From Nitrospira sp. UBA6493 (GTDB lineage: Bacteria > Nitrospirota > Nitrospiria > Nitrospirales > Nitrospiraceae): a stretch of DNA of 64,000 bases. The first letter of the stretch is position 1. Each line of letters opens with the position of its first letter. The position numbers were made by a program, and so were the translations under genes. The notes below the pieces were generated by a model that was not told where the DNA came from, searched no databases, and saw nothing but the letters and a program-made list of their open reading frames with translations. The stretch spans positions 20,783 to 84,782 of the forward strand of contig DJMJ01000005.1 of NCBI GenBank assembly GCA_002435325.1, written 5' to 3'. This document shows, one piece after another, positions 32,970 through 42,479 of the stretch.

Positions 32970-33860
32970 TTAGGGCGAACGGCGGCGATCGAGCACCGGT
33001 CTGGGCAGGGCAGGGTTTGCGGGCAACGACCCATCGGCGTTGAGGGGAACTGAAAAACCGGCTGCATGGGTATGGCCGCCGCCGCCGAACGAGGCTGCGA
33101 TTGTCCCGACATCGGTCCCATCCTCGCGGGAGCGCATGCTGAAGTAGCGGCGCCCGTCGCGATCGTGCCAGATGAGGCAAAAGGGGTGGTGCGGTGATAG
33201 CCGCTCGCCGACCTGGGTGGTCAGAATGGCGCTCTGCACTGCGGGAATGATGGCGCCTTGGAATTCCACCATCACGGCTTGGGCCGCCAGTTTCCCCACG
33301 AGTTCTTGCTCGTAGCGGAGAATCGCTCGGCCTTCCTGTTCAAGATCCGATTGAGTGAACCCATTCCATCGCTCGAAGTCGAACGGGTAGGACGCAATCG
33401 CGGCGTTGATCTCACGGCTTCCGGGCAGGGCCCAATTCCATAAATCCTTATCTTGGATGTATTGCAGCAACCAGGGAGCCGATGAGCCATGGGCCCATTC
33501 CCATCCCAGCACCGCGCCGGACTTCTTGAGGTCGAAATAGGCGTAGGGCAAGCCGGCCAAGGCTTTTTCAGCCGTGATGTGATGATCCAAGATGATGAGG
33601 TCCTTAGCCTCGGCCGCCATCGTTTCAAGGATGGGCCGGGAATAGCTAAAGTCTACAATCACGACGCATTCGTCTTTCAGGTCGTCAGGAGGAGGATTCC
33701 CATGTTTGACGGGAATAAATTTCGCGCTGGGATACTGTTTCCAAATCGCCCAGGCGGCACCGAATCCATCGGCGCATTCGGCGTGATAGAGCACCGTGCT
33801 CGGAAGACTGCTGAATTGACGGGTATGGGGCGAATCACTCATGGACGTGGGAGCCACCAT
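32970..33860 (-). CDS. DHH/DHHA1-type phosphoesterase
   Basis: 296 residues. The DHH motif lies in IILDHHITAEKA, with VDFSYS before it as the second metal site; the C-terminal DHHA1 domain has SFGGGGHTHAAGF. The first motif is CADGFGAAWA, weaker than the usual DxDG. Related enzymes degrade short RNA or cyclic dinucleotide products. The ATG at 33860 was used; an internal ATG at 33842 (MSDSPHT) is also possible. Confidence 0.8.
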   Translation of the reverse strand: MVAPTSMSDSPHTRQFSSLPSTVLYHAECADGFGAAWAIWKQYPSAKFIPVKHGNPPPDDLKDECVVIVDFSYSRPILETMAAEAKDLIILDHHITAEKALAGLPYAYFDLKKSGAVLGWEWAHGSSAPWLLQYIQDKDLWNWALPGSREINAAIASYPFDFERWNGFTQSDLEQEGRAILRYEQELVGKLAAQAVMVEFQGAIIPAVQSAILTTQVGERLSPHHPFCLIWHDRDGRRYFSMRSREDGTDVGTIAASFGGGGHTHAAGFSVPLNADGSLPANPALPRPVLDRRRSP

Positions 33861-33890
33861 ACCATGCTCAGGCCGTAGACTAAAAGGGAA

Positions 33891-34799
33891 CTAGAGGCTA
33901 TTCAGATGGTCGATCAGCTGCCGCACCCGACCCGCGCTGCGGCGATTGAAGGGGAAGACCAGCCGTGGCAGTATGGCGAGGGTTGGCTCATCGAGTTCTT
34001 CCTCCAGCGCGCTGCGCAATTCAAAGCGTCCCTCGATGAGGAGATCGCCGACTTCAGCCGCATGGCCAGTTGGCGGCCGACGAAGCGAATCGAATGGTAG
34101 CGCCGATAGAAGGTCTGGATTTCCTCGACCGCCGCGTCCGCCGAGTCCATGATCTTGAAGAGGCTGAGGTCTTCTCCGTTGATCAATTTTCGTTTCAAGA
34201 GTTGCTTGACGATGAATGCCGACCAGTCGTCCCAATAGTCGCAACCAGGCGCTTGCAGGCAGACGATTGGTTGCGGATCGCTCTTGCCGATCTGCGCGAG
34301 GGTGAGAATTTCAAATCCTTCATCGTGTGTGCCGAAGCCGCCGGGAAAGAGGGCGATAGCATTGGCTTCTTTCTGGAACATCAGCTTGCGAGTGAAAAAG
34401 TATTTGAAGGTGATCAATTTGGGATCGTTGGCGATCGTGGCGTTGGCTCCCTGTTCAAAGGGCAGCATGATGTTCACGCCGAAGCTGTTTTCCCGCCCGG
34501 CGCCTTCCTGCGAGGCCCGCATGATGCCGTCGGCGCCTCCGGTAATGACCATGTAGCCGGCTTTCACGACCTGCTCGGCGAACTGATGGGCCAAGCGATA
34601 GTTGGGATCGTCCGAAGGCGTGCGGGCCGAGCCGAAGATGCTGACTTTCCGCCTGTCGCGATAGCCATGGAACACACCAAATGGCGGCCTGAAGATCGTC
34701 GTCCGGTCCCTCCAGCAGCGCGCGAATCTGCGCCAGAATATCATCGTTGGAGAGCATCGGCCGTTGGCGGTGTTGCGGGGGCTGGGTCGGAGTATCCAT
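33891..34799 (-). pseudogene. LOG/TIGR00730-type Rossmann protein broken by two frame changes
   Basis: Three pieces in different frames read as one LOG-family protein. N-terminal piece from ATG 34797-34799 (after AAAGGTG), MDTPTQPPQHRQRP to GPDDDLQAA. Middle piece from about 34680, YRDRRKVSIFGSARTPSDDP through ITGGADGIM and PGGFGTHDEGFE, to about 34050. C-terminal piece, VGDLLIEGRFELRSALEE to RQLIDHLNSL, stop at 33891. Compared with typical relatives, roughly 25 residues seem missing at the first junction and about 15 at the second, suggesting short deletions. The core nucleotide-binding motifs remain intact. Sequencing error is a possible alternative. Confidence 0.65.
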
Positions 34800-34919
34800 C
34801 GTCTGCACCTTTGTGAATCGGAGGGATTCCAATGGAGGAAAAATTCTACCAGTAGACTGGCTCGCGGTCAAAGAAGGTCGCAAGTCCGGCTACGACGGGA
34901 ATAGTGGTACTGGACTTGT

Positions 34920-35687
34920 TTAGGACAGATCGGTCGCTTTGGGCGAGTTCTTCAGCACCCAGGCCTTGATGCGGGCTTGGTCCTCAGGGGAGAGATCGGT
35001 AAATTTAATATCAACGCTGGGGGTGGTGGATGCCGTTCTTTTGCCAAGACCGGCGGTCTCACTATCATCGAGAATCGTGCCGGTAATCGTCAGGGGGGCC
35101 GGGAGTTCAGGCAGCGAGAAACTCACGAGGACCGTCGTTCCCGGCAAGAGTAGTGTGGGGGACTGGACCATGGCGCCAACATGGCTGAGTTGCACGATGA
35201 TAGCCTGATGCTGGGCTCCTGGCGCGTCTTCATCCAGCACGCTGATGGTGGCTGGCACCCGGGTGTGGCAGCGTTTGGGGGAGAGAATCAGATCGCGGGC
35301 GGTCAGGACCCCGACGGGCTGTTCCTGTTTGGTCACGATTAAAATGGGCGATCCGGACGACATCATCATGGCCGAGGCGTCATCGGCAAGACAGTCGTAT
35401 TCGATAAACTGGACGGGCCGCGACATGATGGCCCGCACCTCAATCTCGTCGGGGTGGAGGCCCTGAGCGACCACTTTCTTGACAATGTCCGCCGGGGTCA
35501 TCAGTCCAAAATGAGTGTCCGTATCTTTCACCAGCAGGCAGGGCATGTGTTCCTGCTCAAGCAGCGACGCGGCCTCGGTGACCGAGACATCACCGGGAAT
35601 TTGCACGACACCTGGAGTCATCATATGGGCTACCAAGGTTAATAGGGGGTTCGGTGTTTTTGGCTGTTGATCGTTCTGATTCGTCAT
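34920..35687 (-). CDS. CBS-domain pair fused to a PilZ-like domain
   Basis: 255 residues. Two CBS motifs occupy about 20-140 (HMMTPGVVQIPGDVSVTEAA ... FGLMTPADIV; IMSRPVQFIEYD ... PVGVLTARDLIL), usually sensing adenine nucleotides. The C-terminal 110 residues resemble a PilZ barrel (VDIKFTDLSPEDQARIKAWV, a typical ending), although the RxxxR motif is not clear. Soluble. Could link nucleotide status to c-di-GMP-type control; partner unknown. Confidence 0.75.
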   Translation of the reverse strand: MTNQNDQQPKTPNPLLTLVAHMMTPGVVQIPGDVSVTEAASLLEQEHMPCLLVKDTDTHFGLMTPADIVKKVVAQGLHPDEIEVRAIMSRPVQFIEYDCLADDASAMMMSSGSPILIVTKQEQPVGVLTARDLILSPKRCHTRVPATISVLDEDAPGAQHQAIIVQLSHVGAMVQSPTLLLPGTTVLVSFSLPELPAPLTITGTILDDSETAGLGKRTASTTPSVDIKFTDLSPEDQARIKAWVLKNSPKATDLS

Positions 35688-35789
35688 CGCCTAGCCAGGT
35701 CCTTGTCGCTCACCATCAGCTGTCCCGACCGTCGCGATGTAGGGGAAGTATAGCAGACGATTCTGGGAGTTCCTGTCATGCTTAACACC

Positions 35790-35819
35790 TTGTCATTTCA
35801 GCGTTTCTAGGCATACACT
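35790..35819 (+). promoter_or_regulatory. Sigma70-type promoter upstream of the MNIO-like gene
   Basis: TTGTCA (35790-35795), 18-bp spacer, TACACT (35814-35819), about 44 bp before the GTG start at 35863. Likely serves the MNIO-like gene, dus and maf, which overlap one another. Confidence 0.5.
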
Positions 35820-35862
35820 AGACTCTCGTTTTGTCAAGACGCAAGAGCTTGGAAAGGGCTTT

Positions 35863-37353
35863 GTGAATTCTCTGTATCGCGAATATCAACGACGTGTAGA
35901 TCAGGTTCCTGTACAAGGGGTGGGGCTCTCCGTCGATGTGTATTCCCCGGATCTTGTTAGCTTGCTCGACTCCCTCAGGTGTCGTCAAGTCATTCCTGCT
36001 TATTTGGAGGTGTTCCAGGCGGCATCCACGGCTTTGGCTGCTGTCAGGAGCCGTACGGAGATCCCTCTTACGTATCATGGCGAGGGGTTATGGGTGATTC
36101 AGCCTGGAGCGGAGAGGGATCGGCTGTTTCTGCACGAGGCCTGTGCGGTGGCCGGCCAGCTTGAGATCCTCCAGAGTGCCTGGTCAAACCATGAATGCGC
36201 CACGAAGTACATAGCCGGCTATTCCTTCGGGACCTATCTCCCTCCGCTTTACACGGAGGCGAGCGCGGCGGTGGTGGCGAGGAATATACGGGCGGTGCAG
36301 GCGATCTTCGATCGGGATTGCCGGCTACCAGGCGGGCAGTCCCCTTTGTTTCTTTTGGAACTGCCGCCGCTGACCTATTTTGTGGCGGGCACCCTGTCGA
36401 TTCCGGAGTTTTTCCGTCTGGTCACAGAACAGGCGGCCTGTGGGCTGGTATTGGATATCGGGCATCTCTGGACCGTCTATCGGTATACTCGGGCGTGGCA
36501 GAGCCTCTCGTTGGCGGCATTCCTCGACCGATTCTTGGCGGAGTTTCCGCTGGAGCGCGTCGTCGAGATTCACGTGGCGGGGTTATCGGTTCATGAATCG
36601 ATGATCGCGAGCCCCGTGCGGTCGCTGGCTGAACAGGGTCAGGGATTGCCGCTGTGGACCGATGCCCATGCCGCGCCGATTCCTCCAGTATTGTTCGAGA
36701 TGTTGGATCGTATTCTGACGGATTCGCGGTTGATGCACCTCAAGGGGTTGGCGTTGGAAGTCGATACCAAGCCGATTGAGCTGATCGTCGATGAATTTCA
36801 ATTGTTTGCAAGCCGGTATGGGGCTGTATTCCCGATCAAGGTGCAAACCAGAGTGTGTGCCGATGTGAGCCGGCAAGAACGGGAAGAACACGTGGTAGAT
36901 GTCCGGCCTGAAGCGGAGGTGGAGGAAGATGGTGTGCGCCGGGCGTATGAGGCTTATGCGCGTGTGGTTTCAGGGCAGGCTGCTCCAGCGGGGCCGGAGT
37001 GGATCTCACCGGCTGCCTGTTCCGATGGACTGATATGGTATCAATCGAGTTATCTGCCCTATGAGATTGTGCAGTGGGGCGGTGAGATCGAGGCCATGTT
37101 CCCCGGGACGTGCCGTGAGTTGGCGGCACGGGCCGTGTCGCTAAAGACCTTCGTGCCCTTCTGGTTTCGAGAACCGCGTCCTGTGACGATGTCGTACGAT
37201 TTCTTTGAGATCAAGATCGACCGGTTTCTGGAATTTGTGCGGGAGGCCGCTCCGGACGTTCAGGCGATGGCGCAACGTGAAGCGAACGAGTTGCGCGAGG
37301 CCTACCGGTTGGCCAATGAAGCCCCTGTATCGGTTGAGAGCCATCAGCCATGA
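35863..37353 (+). CDS. DUF692/MNIO-like TIM-barrel protein with C-terminal extension
   Basis: 496 residues, GTG start after GGAAAGGG. The first 310 residues fit the DUF692 (multinuclear non-heme iron oxidase) barrel: HG (72-73), LLELPP (164-169), VLDIGH (196-201), EIHVAG (235-240), DAH (267-269) and ALEVD (297-301), matching the His/Glu/Asp ligand positions of MbnB-type enzymes in order. The usual ENI is changed to ELP and DxNN to DIGH. A further 185 residues, with no recognised domain, follow. MNIOs modify cysteines in peptide precursors; no precursor-like gene is adjacent. Overlaps dus by 4 nt. Confidence 0.65.
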   Translation: MNSLYREYQRRVDQVPVQGVGLSVDVYSPDLVSLLDSLRCRQVIPAYLEVFQAASTALAAVRSRTEIPLTYHGEGLWVIQPGAERDRLFLHEACAVAGQLEILQSAWSNHECATKYIAGYSFGTYLPPLYTEASAAVVARNIRAVQAIFDRDCRLPGGQSPLFLLELPPLTYFVAGTLSIPEFFRLVTEQAACGLVLDIGHLWTVYRYTRAWQSLSLAAFLDRFLAEFPLERVVEIHVAGLSVHESMIASPVRSLAEQGQGLPLWTDAHAAPIPPVLFEMLDRILTDSRLMHLKGLALEVDTKPIELIVDEFQLFASRYGAVFPIKVQTRVCADVSRQEREEHVVDVRPEAEVEEDGVRRAYEAYARVVSGQAAPAGPEWISPAACSDGLIWYQSSYLPYEIVQWGGEIEAMFPGTCRELAARAVSLKTFVPFWFREPRPVTMSYDFFEIKIDRFLEFVREAAPDVQAMAQREANELREAYRLANEAPVSVESHQP

Positions 37354-38534
37354 GTTTTTGGACGACATTGCCCCGGCCGATCATCGGCTTGTCACCCATG
37401 GATGGAGTGACGGACGCCACTTTCCGGCGTGTCATCGCGCAGGAGGGGAAGCCTGATGTCACGATGACGGAGTTCACACACGTCCATGACATTTGCCGTG
37501 GTCCGGAGTTTTTGCTGAGCACGCTGATCTACAGCGACATCGAACGGCCGATCGTGGCGCAACTCTACGGCAAGGATCCCGCCCTGTTCTATCAAGCCGC
37601 TCATGCGGCCTGTGAACTGGGGTTTGATGGTATTGATATCAATATGGGGTGCCCGTCGAAGAGTGTTGCCTCGTCAGGCTCTGGGGCGGGGTTGATCAGA
37701 ACGCCGGAGGTGGCCCTGGCAATTCTCCGTGAGACGCGGCGGGGTATGGACGATTGGGCGAACGGACAGACGCTGGAACAGGCCGGATTCAAATCTGCGA
37801 GGATCGCCGCTATTCGGGCGCTCAATGAATGCCGTCAGGGCTCCGTGCCTGTTCCGCGACGGATTCTGCCGCTATCGGTGAAAACGCGTCTGGGGTATGA
37901 GCGAGCCATTGTCGAGCATTGGATAGCCGATCTCTTGGAAGTGCGGCCGGCGGCTATTTCGCTGCACGGACGGACGTTGCAACAGATGTATCGAGGAGAG
38001 GCCGACTGGTCGGCGATTGCCCTAGCCGCGCAATTGGTGAAAGGCACCGGCACGTTGTTGCTTGGGAACGGAGATATTCAGAGCTTGGATGAGGCCGTGC
38101 AACGGGTGCGGTCTGCGCAGGTGGATGGAGTGCTGGTGGGACGGGCGGTGCTGGGTGCGCCCTGGTTTTTCCGCGAAAAGGAACAGGCCCGGGCGCTGGC
38201 TCAAGCGGGTGATCTCGCCAGCCGGATAGAAACGCCCGCCATCGACCTCGATCAACGGTTTGCCCTGTTGCTGGAGCATGCCCGGCAATATGAGGCGATC
38301 TGCGGCCCCGGGCAGTTTCACCGTATGCGGAAACATCTGGGATGGTATTGCAAGGGGTTCGCGCATGCCGCCGCGTTGCGCGCCCGGATGTTCGGGGCTT
38401 CGTCCGTTGCCGATGTCGAACGGATTGTCGCCGACTACCGCGCCAATCAGGTGCTGGATCTCGCGCCCTCTCCCGGCGAGAGTGATCAGAATCCAGATGA
38501 TTCCCTGACGACGCTCGTGTCGCGATGCAGTTGA
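37350..38534 (+). CDS. dus: tRNA-dihydrouridine synthase family protein
   Basis: 394 residues. FMN TIM-barrel: PIIGLSPMDGVTDATFR at the N-terminus, DINMGCPSKSV with the catalytic cysteine, LSVKTRLGY, ISLHGRT and LGNGDIQSLDEA. Reduces uridines in tRNA D-loops. Closest in style to DusB-type enzymes; a 30-residue insert after RRGMDDWANGQTLEQAG is notable. ATG overlaps the upstream stop (ATGA) and the end overlaps maf by 10 nt. Confidence 0.9.
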   Translation: MSFWTTLPRPIIGLSPMDGVTDATFRRVIAQEGKPDVTMTEFTHVHDICRGPEFLLSTLIYSDIERPIVAQLYGKDPALFYQAAHAACELGFDGIDINMGCPSKSVASSGSGAGLIRTPEVALAILRETRRGMDDWANGQTLEQAGFKSARIAAIRALNECRQGSVPVPRRILPLSVKTRLGYERAIVEHWIADLLEVRPAAISLHGRTLQQMYRGEADWSAIALAAQLVKGTGTLLLGNGDIQSLDEAVQRVRSAQVDGVLVGRAVLGAPWFFREKEQARALAQAGDLASRIETPAIDLDQRFALLLEHARQYEAICGPGQFHRMRKHLGWYCKGFAHAAALRARMFGASSVADVERIVADYRANQVLDLAPSPGESDQNPDDSLTTLVSRCS

Positions 38535-39160
38535 TTCTCGCCTCGACCTCGCCTCGTCGCCGTGAATTGCTTGCGCTGCTGGGGATCCCCTTTGAGTGTT
38601 ATGCCCCGGCGTTCGAGGAACAGCCGCTTCCTGGTCTGACACCTGTTCAGCAAGTCCGCCGTTTTGCGCAGGAGAAGGCCCGTTCGATTGCCCGGCAGTA
38701 TCCGGAGCATCTGGTGTTGGGTAGTGATACGGTCATTGAGTGTGACGGCCGGATGATGGGGAAACCCGTTGATCTGGCAGAAGCGAGAAGCATGTTAACG
38801 ACGTTGGCAGGGCGGGATCATCTGGTGCATACAGCTGTCGCGCTCTGTTGTGTGAGCCGGTGTTTCGACCAGGTCGAGGTGGCAACGGCGACCGTAAATA
38901 TGAAAGGCGATCGCGGGGAGCGCATTGAGCGGTATGTGGCGACCGGCGAATCGCTCGGGAAAGCGGGCGCCTATTCCATTCAGGGCGTGGGTGGAGCGCT
39001 GGTGGAATCCGTCCAGGGGGATTATCTCGGCGTGGTGGGGTTACCGTTGCGCCTGGTCGGGAAGTTGCTGGCCGGCGTGGGGCTTTTGGTTCCCGTGGAT
39101 CTTGACGCGCTCTATCGGGAGAAGCCCTATCCGAATTGGACACGGTTTACGAGCGATTGA
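38525..39160 (+). CDS. maf: Maf-family nucleotide pyrophosphatase
   Basis: 211 residues. Family motifs: ILASTSPRRRELLALLG, SDTVIECDGRMMGKP, GKAGAYSIQGVGGALV and GDYLGVVGLPL. Hydrolyses non-canonical or methylated nucleoside triphosphates. Third gene of the MNIO-dus-maf unit. Confidence 0.94.
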   Translation: MQLILASTSPRRRELLALLGIPFECYAPAFEEQPLPGLTPVQQVRRFAQEKARSIARQYPEHLVLGSDTVIECDGRMMGKPVDLAEARSMLTTLAGRDHLVHTAVALCCVSRCFDQVEVATATVNMKGDRGERIERYVATGESLGKAGAYSIQGVGGALVESVQGDYLGVVGLPLRLVGKLLAGVGLLVPVDLDALYREKPYPNWTRFTSD

Positions 39161-39227
39161 AAAGGGGGGACGGATTCCCTACAATGCGCTATTCAATTAT
39201 TCTGTCTTCATTCTGAGGGAGGCGGTC

Positions 39228-39890
39228 ATGTTGTTCGGATCACGTCGGCGTTCATCGTTATTGGCCTATTGCGCGGTATTGGGCGTATTCGGAGTCGTGG
39301 CTCCGCAGACGGCGTCCGCTATTGATGTGAAGCTAACGATGGAGGAGGCGCAGAAGAGTTTGGAGGCCGGGCGCATTCCGATGGACAAAGCCAATTCCCC
39401 GGAAGAGGTGAAGAAAGTGTTGCAGCAAGCGTCGCTGGCTACCCGCATCGGTTCCGATCCTGAGAAAGACTCGTGTGGCGCCAGTGCCATTTTGCGCACC
39501 AAGCGGTTTCGCCTGGAGGCATTCGGGCGCCAGGAGGCGGCGGAATCCAAGAAGCAGAAGAAAGAGATCCGTATGCCGGAAGAGTTCATTAAGAAAGTCA
39601 TCGAGATGCCGAATATGGAGATCGAAGTGCAGCTTTGCGGCGATGATGAATATTTCGCCGAGGGTGCCCAAGTGGCGTTTCAGCAGGGCCACAAGAATAT
39701 CAAGCCGATCGATGTGAGTCCGGCTGAGAAGGGCCGCAAAAACGAGGGCCAAGGGCCGGCCTTTCGGTCACGTTTTACCGCCCGTTTTGCCTACGAAAGC
39801 TTCGATCCCAACGGCAAGACCAAAGTCATCGTGTTTTTTCCGGACGGGAAGACCAGCGAATTCGACGCGGAGTTCTCGAAAGTTCACTAA
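39228..39890 (+). CDS. Exported protein of unknown function
   Basis: 220 residues from ATG 39228, after GAGGGAGG. Signal peptide (MLFGSRRRSSLLAYCAVLG to TASAID). The mature part is very rich in Lys/Glu, with two cysteines (KDSCGAS and VQLCGDD), and ends in beta-like NGKTKVIVFFPDGKTSEFDAE. No family recognised. The reading frame continues upstream into maf, but the Shine-Dalgarno and signal peptide fix the start. Confidence 0.65.
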   Translation: MLFGSRRRSSLLAYCAVLGVFGVVAPQTASAIDVKLTMEEAQKSLEAGRIPMDKANSPEEVKKVLQQASLATRIGSDPEKDSCGASAILRTKRFRLEAFGRQEAAESKKQKKEIRMPEEFIKKVIEMPNMEIEVQLCGDDEYFAEGAQVAFQQGHKNIKPIDVSPAEKGRKNEGQGPAFRSRFTARFAYESFDPNGKTKVIVFFPDGKTSEFDAEFSKVH

Positions 39891-40125
39891 CCTCAGTCGA
39901 GCCAGACTTTCGAATATTGTGTGATTGGGTGAGGGCTCGGTCAGGTAGCATGGGTGGTTTTGTGGGCTTCTCGGCGTCTGGTCTTGCCCAAGGGGCTACG
40001 TAATCTTTCCTGCCATAAATGAGCAGTTCAGCCGTGCTTGTTACCTGAATATATTTTTTTGTCGGTCCATTCTTCTGCCTGGAATGACCTAAGGGGTCGT
40101 GAGGCAGGGTGCTTCATGATCAATG

Positions 40126-40497
40126 TTAGGCCATTGATTGGAGTGAGATGAGAGGGAGCGGTTCATCCTGCTCCTCGGTCGTTTGGGCATTCAAGAGTAA
40201 CTCGTACACGGTCTTGATTCGTGCCTGCCCTTCCGGACTCAGTGTAATAAACCGGGCCTGGATCAAAAGTCAGGAGTGTGGCATCCGGATGGCGTGCTCT
40301 ATTTCAAGATGGTCCTGCCGATCGGGGAGTGCCAGTTGCAGCGTCAGCCGCATGCCGCAATGGAGCGAGCGTGTGTCCTGCTGGATGGCACAACCCGCTG
40401 GTGAGAAATCCACAGTGACGTCGGATTGACTGCGCCCTGGGCTTCGAAGATTGACGGGGCGCTGCATCGGGACTCGCTGGTAGCGTCGTGTCGGCAT
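40126..40497 (-). pseudogene. PilZ protein gene interrupted by an in-frame TGA
   Basis: From ATG 40495-40497 the frame encodes MPTRRYQRVPMQRPVN ... DFSPAGCAIQ (RxxxR and DxSxxG motifs), and stops at TGA 40270-40272 after 75 residues. The same frame stays open for another 47 codons and reads like the missing PilZ end: LLIQARFITLSPEGQARI. Alignment with the PilZ protein at 14602-14931 places the stop in a loop (IRMPHS-stop-LLIQARF against VRWASHGEFGVEF). A single GGA-to-TGA change would explain it. A short functional protein or read-through cannot be excluded. Confidence 0.6.
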
Positions 40498-40633
40498 CTC
40501 ATCCTCCTCAGGTTTGTGAGCGTCTTAGAGTAAGACTAGCAGGGGGTGGAGGGTTGGGTAAGATGCAGAAGGGTTACCACGAAAGAGGGGGGGGAGGTGC
40601 CGGAATGTTCGGGCAAGAGCGATTAAGAGCGGA

Positions 40634-42364
40634 TTATGCCGGTTGTTCGTTGAACCGGATGGTGTAGAGGTAATGGTAGAGGCCTTTGCGCTCCATGAGC
40701 TGCGTGTGGGTGCCTGATTCGACGATGCGTCCCTTGTCCAGAACAAGAATGCGGTCGGCTCGCTGAATGGTGGTGAGCCGGTGTGCGACAACAAAAGTCG
40801 TGCGTCCCGCCATGAGCCGTTCCAGGGCTTCTTGCACCAGCCGTTCCGACTCGGTGTCTAGCGACGAGGTTGCTTCGTCCAGCAGCAGCACGCGCGGATT
40901 CTTGAGAATAGCGCGGGCGATGGCGATGCGCTGACGTTGTCCGCCGGACAAGTTGATGCCTTTTTCTCCCACCACGGTCTGGTATCCGTCCGGAAATGCG
41001 GAAATAAATTCGTGGGCATGGGCTGCCTTGCTGGCGTCCTGCACCGTGGCTTCGTCGGCTTGCGGATCGCCGTAGCGAATGTTTTCCAGGATGGTGCCTC
41101 CGAAGAGGATAGTTTCTTGCGGGACCAAAGCGACTTGTCGGTACCAGCTTTCCACCGAAACGGTTTTGAGATCGTGTCCGTCGATGGAGATATGGCCTTC
41201 GATGGGATCATAGAATCGATGGAGCAGATTAATCACAGTCGTTTTCCCGGCCCCGGTCGGCCCGACGAAGGCTACCAGTTCTCCTGGGCGTGCTTCGAAC
41301 GATACGTGCGAGAGGACCGGGGTGCGAGGGTCGTAGTAGAAGCTTACCTGGTCAACTTGTACGTGGCCCCGCACGGTTGAGAGGGGCAGGGCATGTGGTT
41401 CATCGCGGATCTCCGGCTGGGCATCGAGAATTTCAAACACCCGCTGAGTTGCACCCTGTGCTTCTTTGATTTGTGCAAACACTCGGGCAGCCGAGCTGAA
41501 GGGGCCGATCAGAATGCCCGCAAATAGCACGAACGCGAAGAGATCGCCTGGCGTCACGGTGCCTTCGATGACCTGGGTGCCGCCGTACCACAGCACGGCG
41601 GCCGCAGCGGAAAAGGTCAGCAAGCTGATGACGGGAATAAACAGCGCCATGACGGCTGCCCGGCGGAGTGACAGCGTGAGGCCCTTGTGGAGCTGTGCCG
41701 TAAATCGCGCGTCTTCACGTGAGGTTTGCACAAATGATTTGACGATGCGAATGCCGGAGATCACTTCTTCCAGGAGGGTGCTGAGTGCGGCGGTCTGGTC
41801 TTGTATGGAGGTCGAGAGGGATTTCAGCTGCCGGCCAAAGAATTTTGCGGCCAGGACCAGCAATGGTAGGAGCACCAGAATCAGCAGGCACAACCGCCAG
41901 TTCATGGACAGTAAGAAGCCGATGCCACCGATGAAGGTGACGAGTTGCTTCGCCGTATCGATCGGAGTCTCGGTCACAATTGATTGGATGACGGTTACAT
42001 CGTTCATCAGCCGCGAGAGCAGTTCGCCGGTTCTTCGCCGAGCAAAGAAGCTTACGGCCAGGCTTTGAAGATGTCTGAAGAGGTGCGTGCGAACGTCGGC
42101 GATGATGTGTTGCGAAATCCAGGCGGTGAGGTAGCTATGCCCCATTGAGCAGAGGCCCTGGAGCAGGACCAGTCCGATGAACAGGGTGATCAATTCCGTC
42201 ATCCGCCTATGATCGTGCTGGACGGTAATGACGTCCCATAAGGTGCCGGCCAGTCGTAGAAGGGCAAGATTGATGGCGGCGACCCCCATCACGAGGAGTC
42301 CTGCTATGGCCATGCGGGAAAGATAGGGGCGGATAAACGGAGCAAAACGCTTGAAGTTCGACAT
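40634..42364 (-). CDS. ABC exporter, MsbA-like
   Basis: 576 residues, a complete half-transporter with six membrane helices and an intact ATPase: Walker A GPTGAGKTT, Q-loop VPQETILFGG, LSGGQRQR, Walker B VLLLDEATSSLD and H-loop VVAHRLTT. Likely flips lipid A or another lipid, but substrate is not provable by sequence. Contrast with the degenerate ABC protein at 25449. It is a single gene with no obvious operon partner. Confidence 0.9.
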   Translation of the reverse strand: MSNFKRFAPFIRPYLSRMAIAGLLVMGVAAINLALLRLAGTLWDVITVQHDHRRMTELITLFIGLVLLQGLCSMGHSYLTAWISQHIIADVRTHLFRHLQSLAVSFFARRRTGELLSRLMNDVTVIQSIVTETPIDTAKQLVTFIGGIGFLLSMNWRLCLLILVLLPLLVLAAKFFGRQLKSLSTSIQDQTAALSTLLEEVISGIRIVKSFVQTSREDARFTAQLHKGLTLSLRRAAVMALFIPVISLLTFSAAAAVLWYGGTQVIEGTVTPGDLFAFVLFAGILIGPFSSAARVFAQIKEAQGATQRVFEILDAQPEIRDEPHALPLSTVRGHVQVDQVSFYYDPRTPVLSHVSFEARPGELVAFVGPTGAGKTTVINLLHRFYDPIEGHISIDGHDLKTVSVESWYRQVALVPQETILFGGTILENIRYGDPQADEATVQDASKAAHAHEFISAFPDGYQTVVGEKGINLSGGQRQRIAIARAILKNPRVLLLDEATSSLDTESERLVQEALERLMAGRTTFVVAHRLTTIQRADRILVLDKGRIVESGTHTQLMERKGLYHYLYTIRFNEQPA

Positions 42365-42479
42365 CAGCTCGTTGCGCTAGCGCGTGAGGACTGTTTGATG
42401 GGGATAGCGGGGGAACGCCTAATCGGCATAATAGGTGTCATTCGGCAGCCGAGTGGAAGCACCCTTGAAAAGGGAACGA

